Shown one piece after another: positions 63,721-64,000 of a DNA stretch of 64,000 nt (positions within the stretch are counted from its first letter, which is position 1; each line of letters starts with the position of its first letter). The stretch lies in contig CANLUY010000001.1 of the NCBI GenBank assembly GCA_947494435.1, positions 1,044,001 to 1,108,000 on the forward strand, in the 5' to 3' direction. Under the pieces are notes generated by a model. It did no database searches. It had not been told where the DNA came from and saw nothing but the letters and a program-made list of their open reading frames with translations. This stretch comes from an uncultured Litoreibacter sp. Lineage in GTDB: Bacteria > Pseudomonadota > Alphaproteobacteria > Rhodobacterales > Rhodobacteraceae. Both the position numbers and the translations under genes were made by a program.

Positions 63721-64000
63721 ATGACCGATACTATTCTAGAGACCAAAGACCTCACCAAATACTACGGCGGTGTGCACGCGCTCGAAGGGGCCAATTTTAC
63801 TCTGAAAAAGGGTGAACACGTGGCCATCATGGGCGATAACGGCGCGGGGAAATCGACCTTTGTGCGCCAGATTACTGGTGTTGAACAGCGTACGCGCGGT
63901 GAGATCATTTTTGATGGGCAACCTGTCAGTTTTGCGGGGCCTATCGATGCCCGAAAAGCGGGCATCGAAACGGTGTTCCAGACATTAGCATTGGCCGATG
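63721..64000 (+). CDS. Sugar ABC transporter ATP-binding protein (3' truncated by the window)
   Basis: The visible 93 codons begin MTDTILETKDLTKYYGG and contain Walker A GDNGAGKST at about 40-48 and the start of the Q-loop (VFQTLAL). In CUT2 systems this protein usually carries two ATPase domains, but the gene runs off the window. The ATG at 63721 has GAGG upstream; a GTG at 63706, overlapping the permease stop, is in frame as well. Confidence 0.92.
   Translation, partial: MTDTILETKDLTKYYGGVHALEGANFTLKKGEHVAIMGDNGAGKSTFVRQITGVEQRTRGEIIFDGQPVSFAGPIDARKAGIETVFQTLALAD

Overview
The window looks like a chromosomal segment of an alphaproteobacterium of the Rhodobacterales (marine Roseobacter type). 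This rests on gene content and order: kdsD-lptC-lptA-lptB-hpf-ptsN, rsfS-rlmH, gpmI-envC-ctpA-rppH, a gltD-gltB pair, a GT14 transferase with a long C-terminal extension, and a gene-transfer-agent type spike base protein. Coding density is high. I see no insertion sequence, CRISPR array or rRNA. One tRNA, Leu(CAG), is present.

Layout. 1-3.5 kb: end of a surface glycan cluster (partial GT2, GT14, sulfotransferase). 3.5-8.3 kb: minus-strand envelope operon for Kdo precursor and LPS export (RNase D, kdsD, lptC, lptA, lptB), followed by hpf and ptsN. 8.5-10.5 kb: tRNA-Leu, an NDUFA9-like reductase and uppP. 10.7-16.7 kb: glutamate synthase. 16.8-18.4 kb: fatty acid hydroxylase-like protein divergent from a TetR regulator with a 30-bp perfect palindrome between them. 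18.4-24.1 kb: two tandem paralogous secreted proteins, then rppH, ctpA, envC and gpmI on the minus strand.

24.2-40.2 kb is a complete-looking Wzx/Wzy-type exopolysaccharide locus: GDP-fucose synthesis (gmd, fcl), chain-length control (BY-kinase-like ATPase, Wzz/GumC-like), initiating sugar transferase, outer-membrane export protein, a PssD/PssE split glycosyltransferase, GT2, polymerase, acyltransferase, flippase, an FrhB-like iron-sulfur protein and a pyruvyl transferase. Two unexpected members are a 742-residue SGNH-like protein with a LamG-like tail and an 86-residue homologue of the gene transfer agent head-spike base. The whole block separates rlmH from gpmI, genes I recall as adjacent in many alphaproteobacteria, so it looks like an inserted island. 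A particle spike encoded inside a capsule locus is the most interesting feature here, because GTA head spikes bind the capsule.

40.3-48.7 kb: rlmH, rsfS, idi, a cytochrome c, hemC, hemF, a lipoprotein, a DUF2975/XRE pair, an amidase and an MscS channel. 48.9-58.4 kb: leucine synthesis (leuC, leuD, later leuB) interspersed with an alpha/beta hydrolase, a membrane AraC regulator, a membrane protein overlapping an endonuclease/exonuclease/phosphatase protein, an epimerase and a LysR regulator. 58.4-64 kb: a DMT transporter, then a LacI-controlled sugar catabolism/ABC uptake operon cut by the window end.

Start codons were chosen by ribosome-binding site, signal peptide and family length. All identifications are from sequence reading without database searches.
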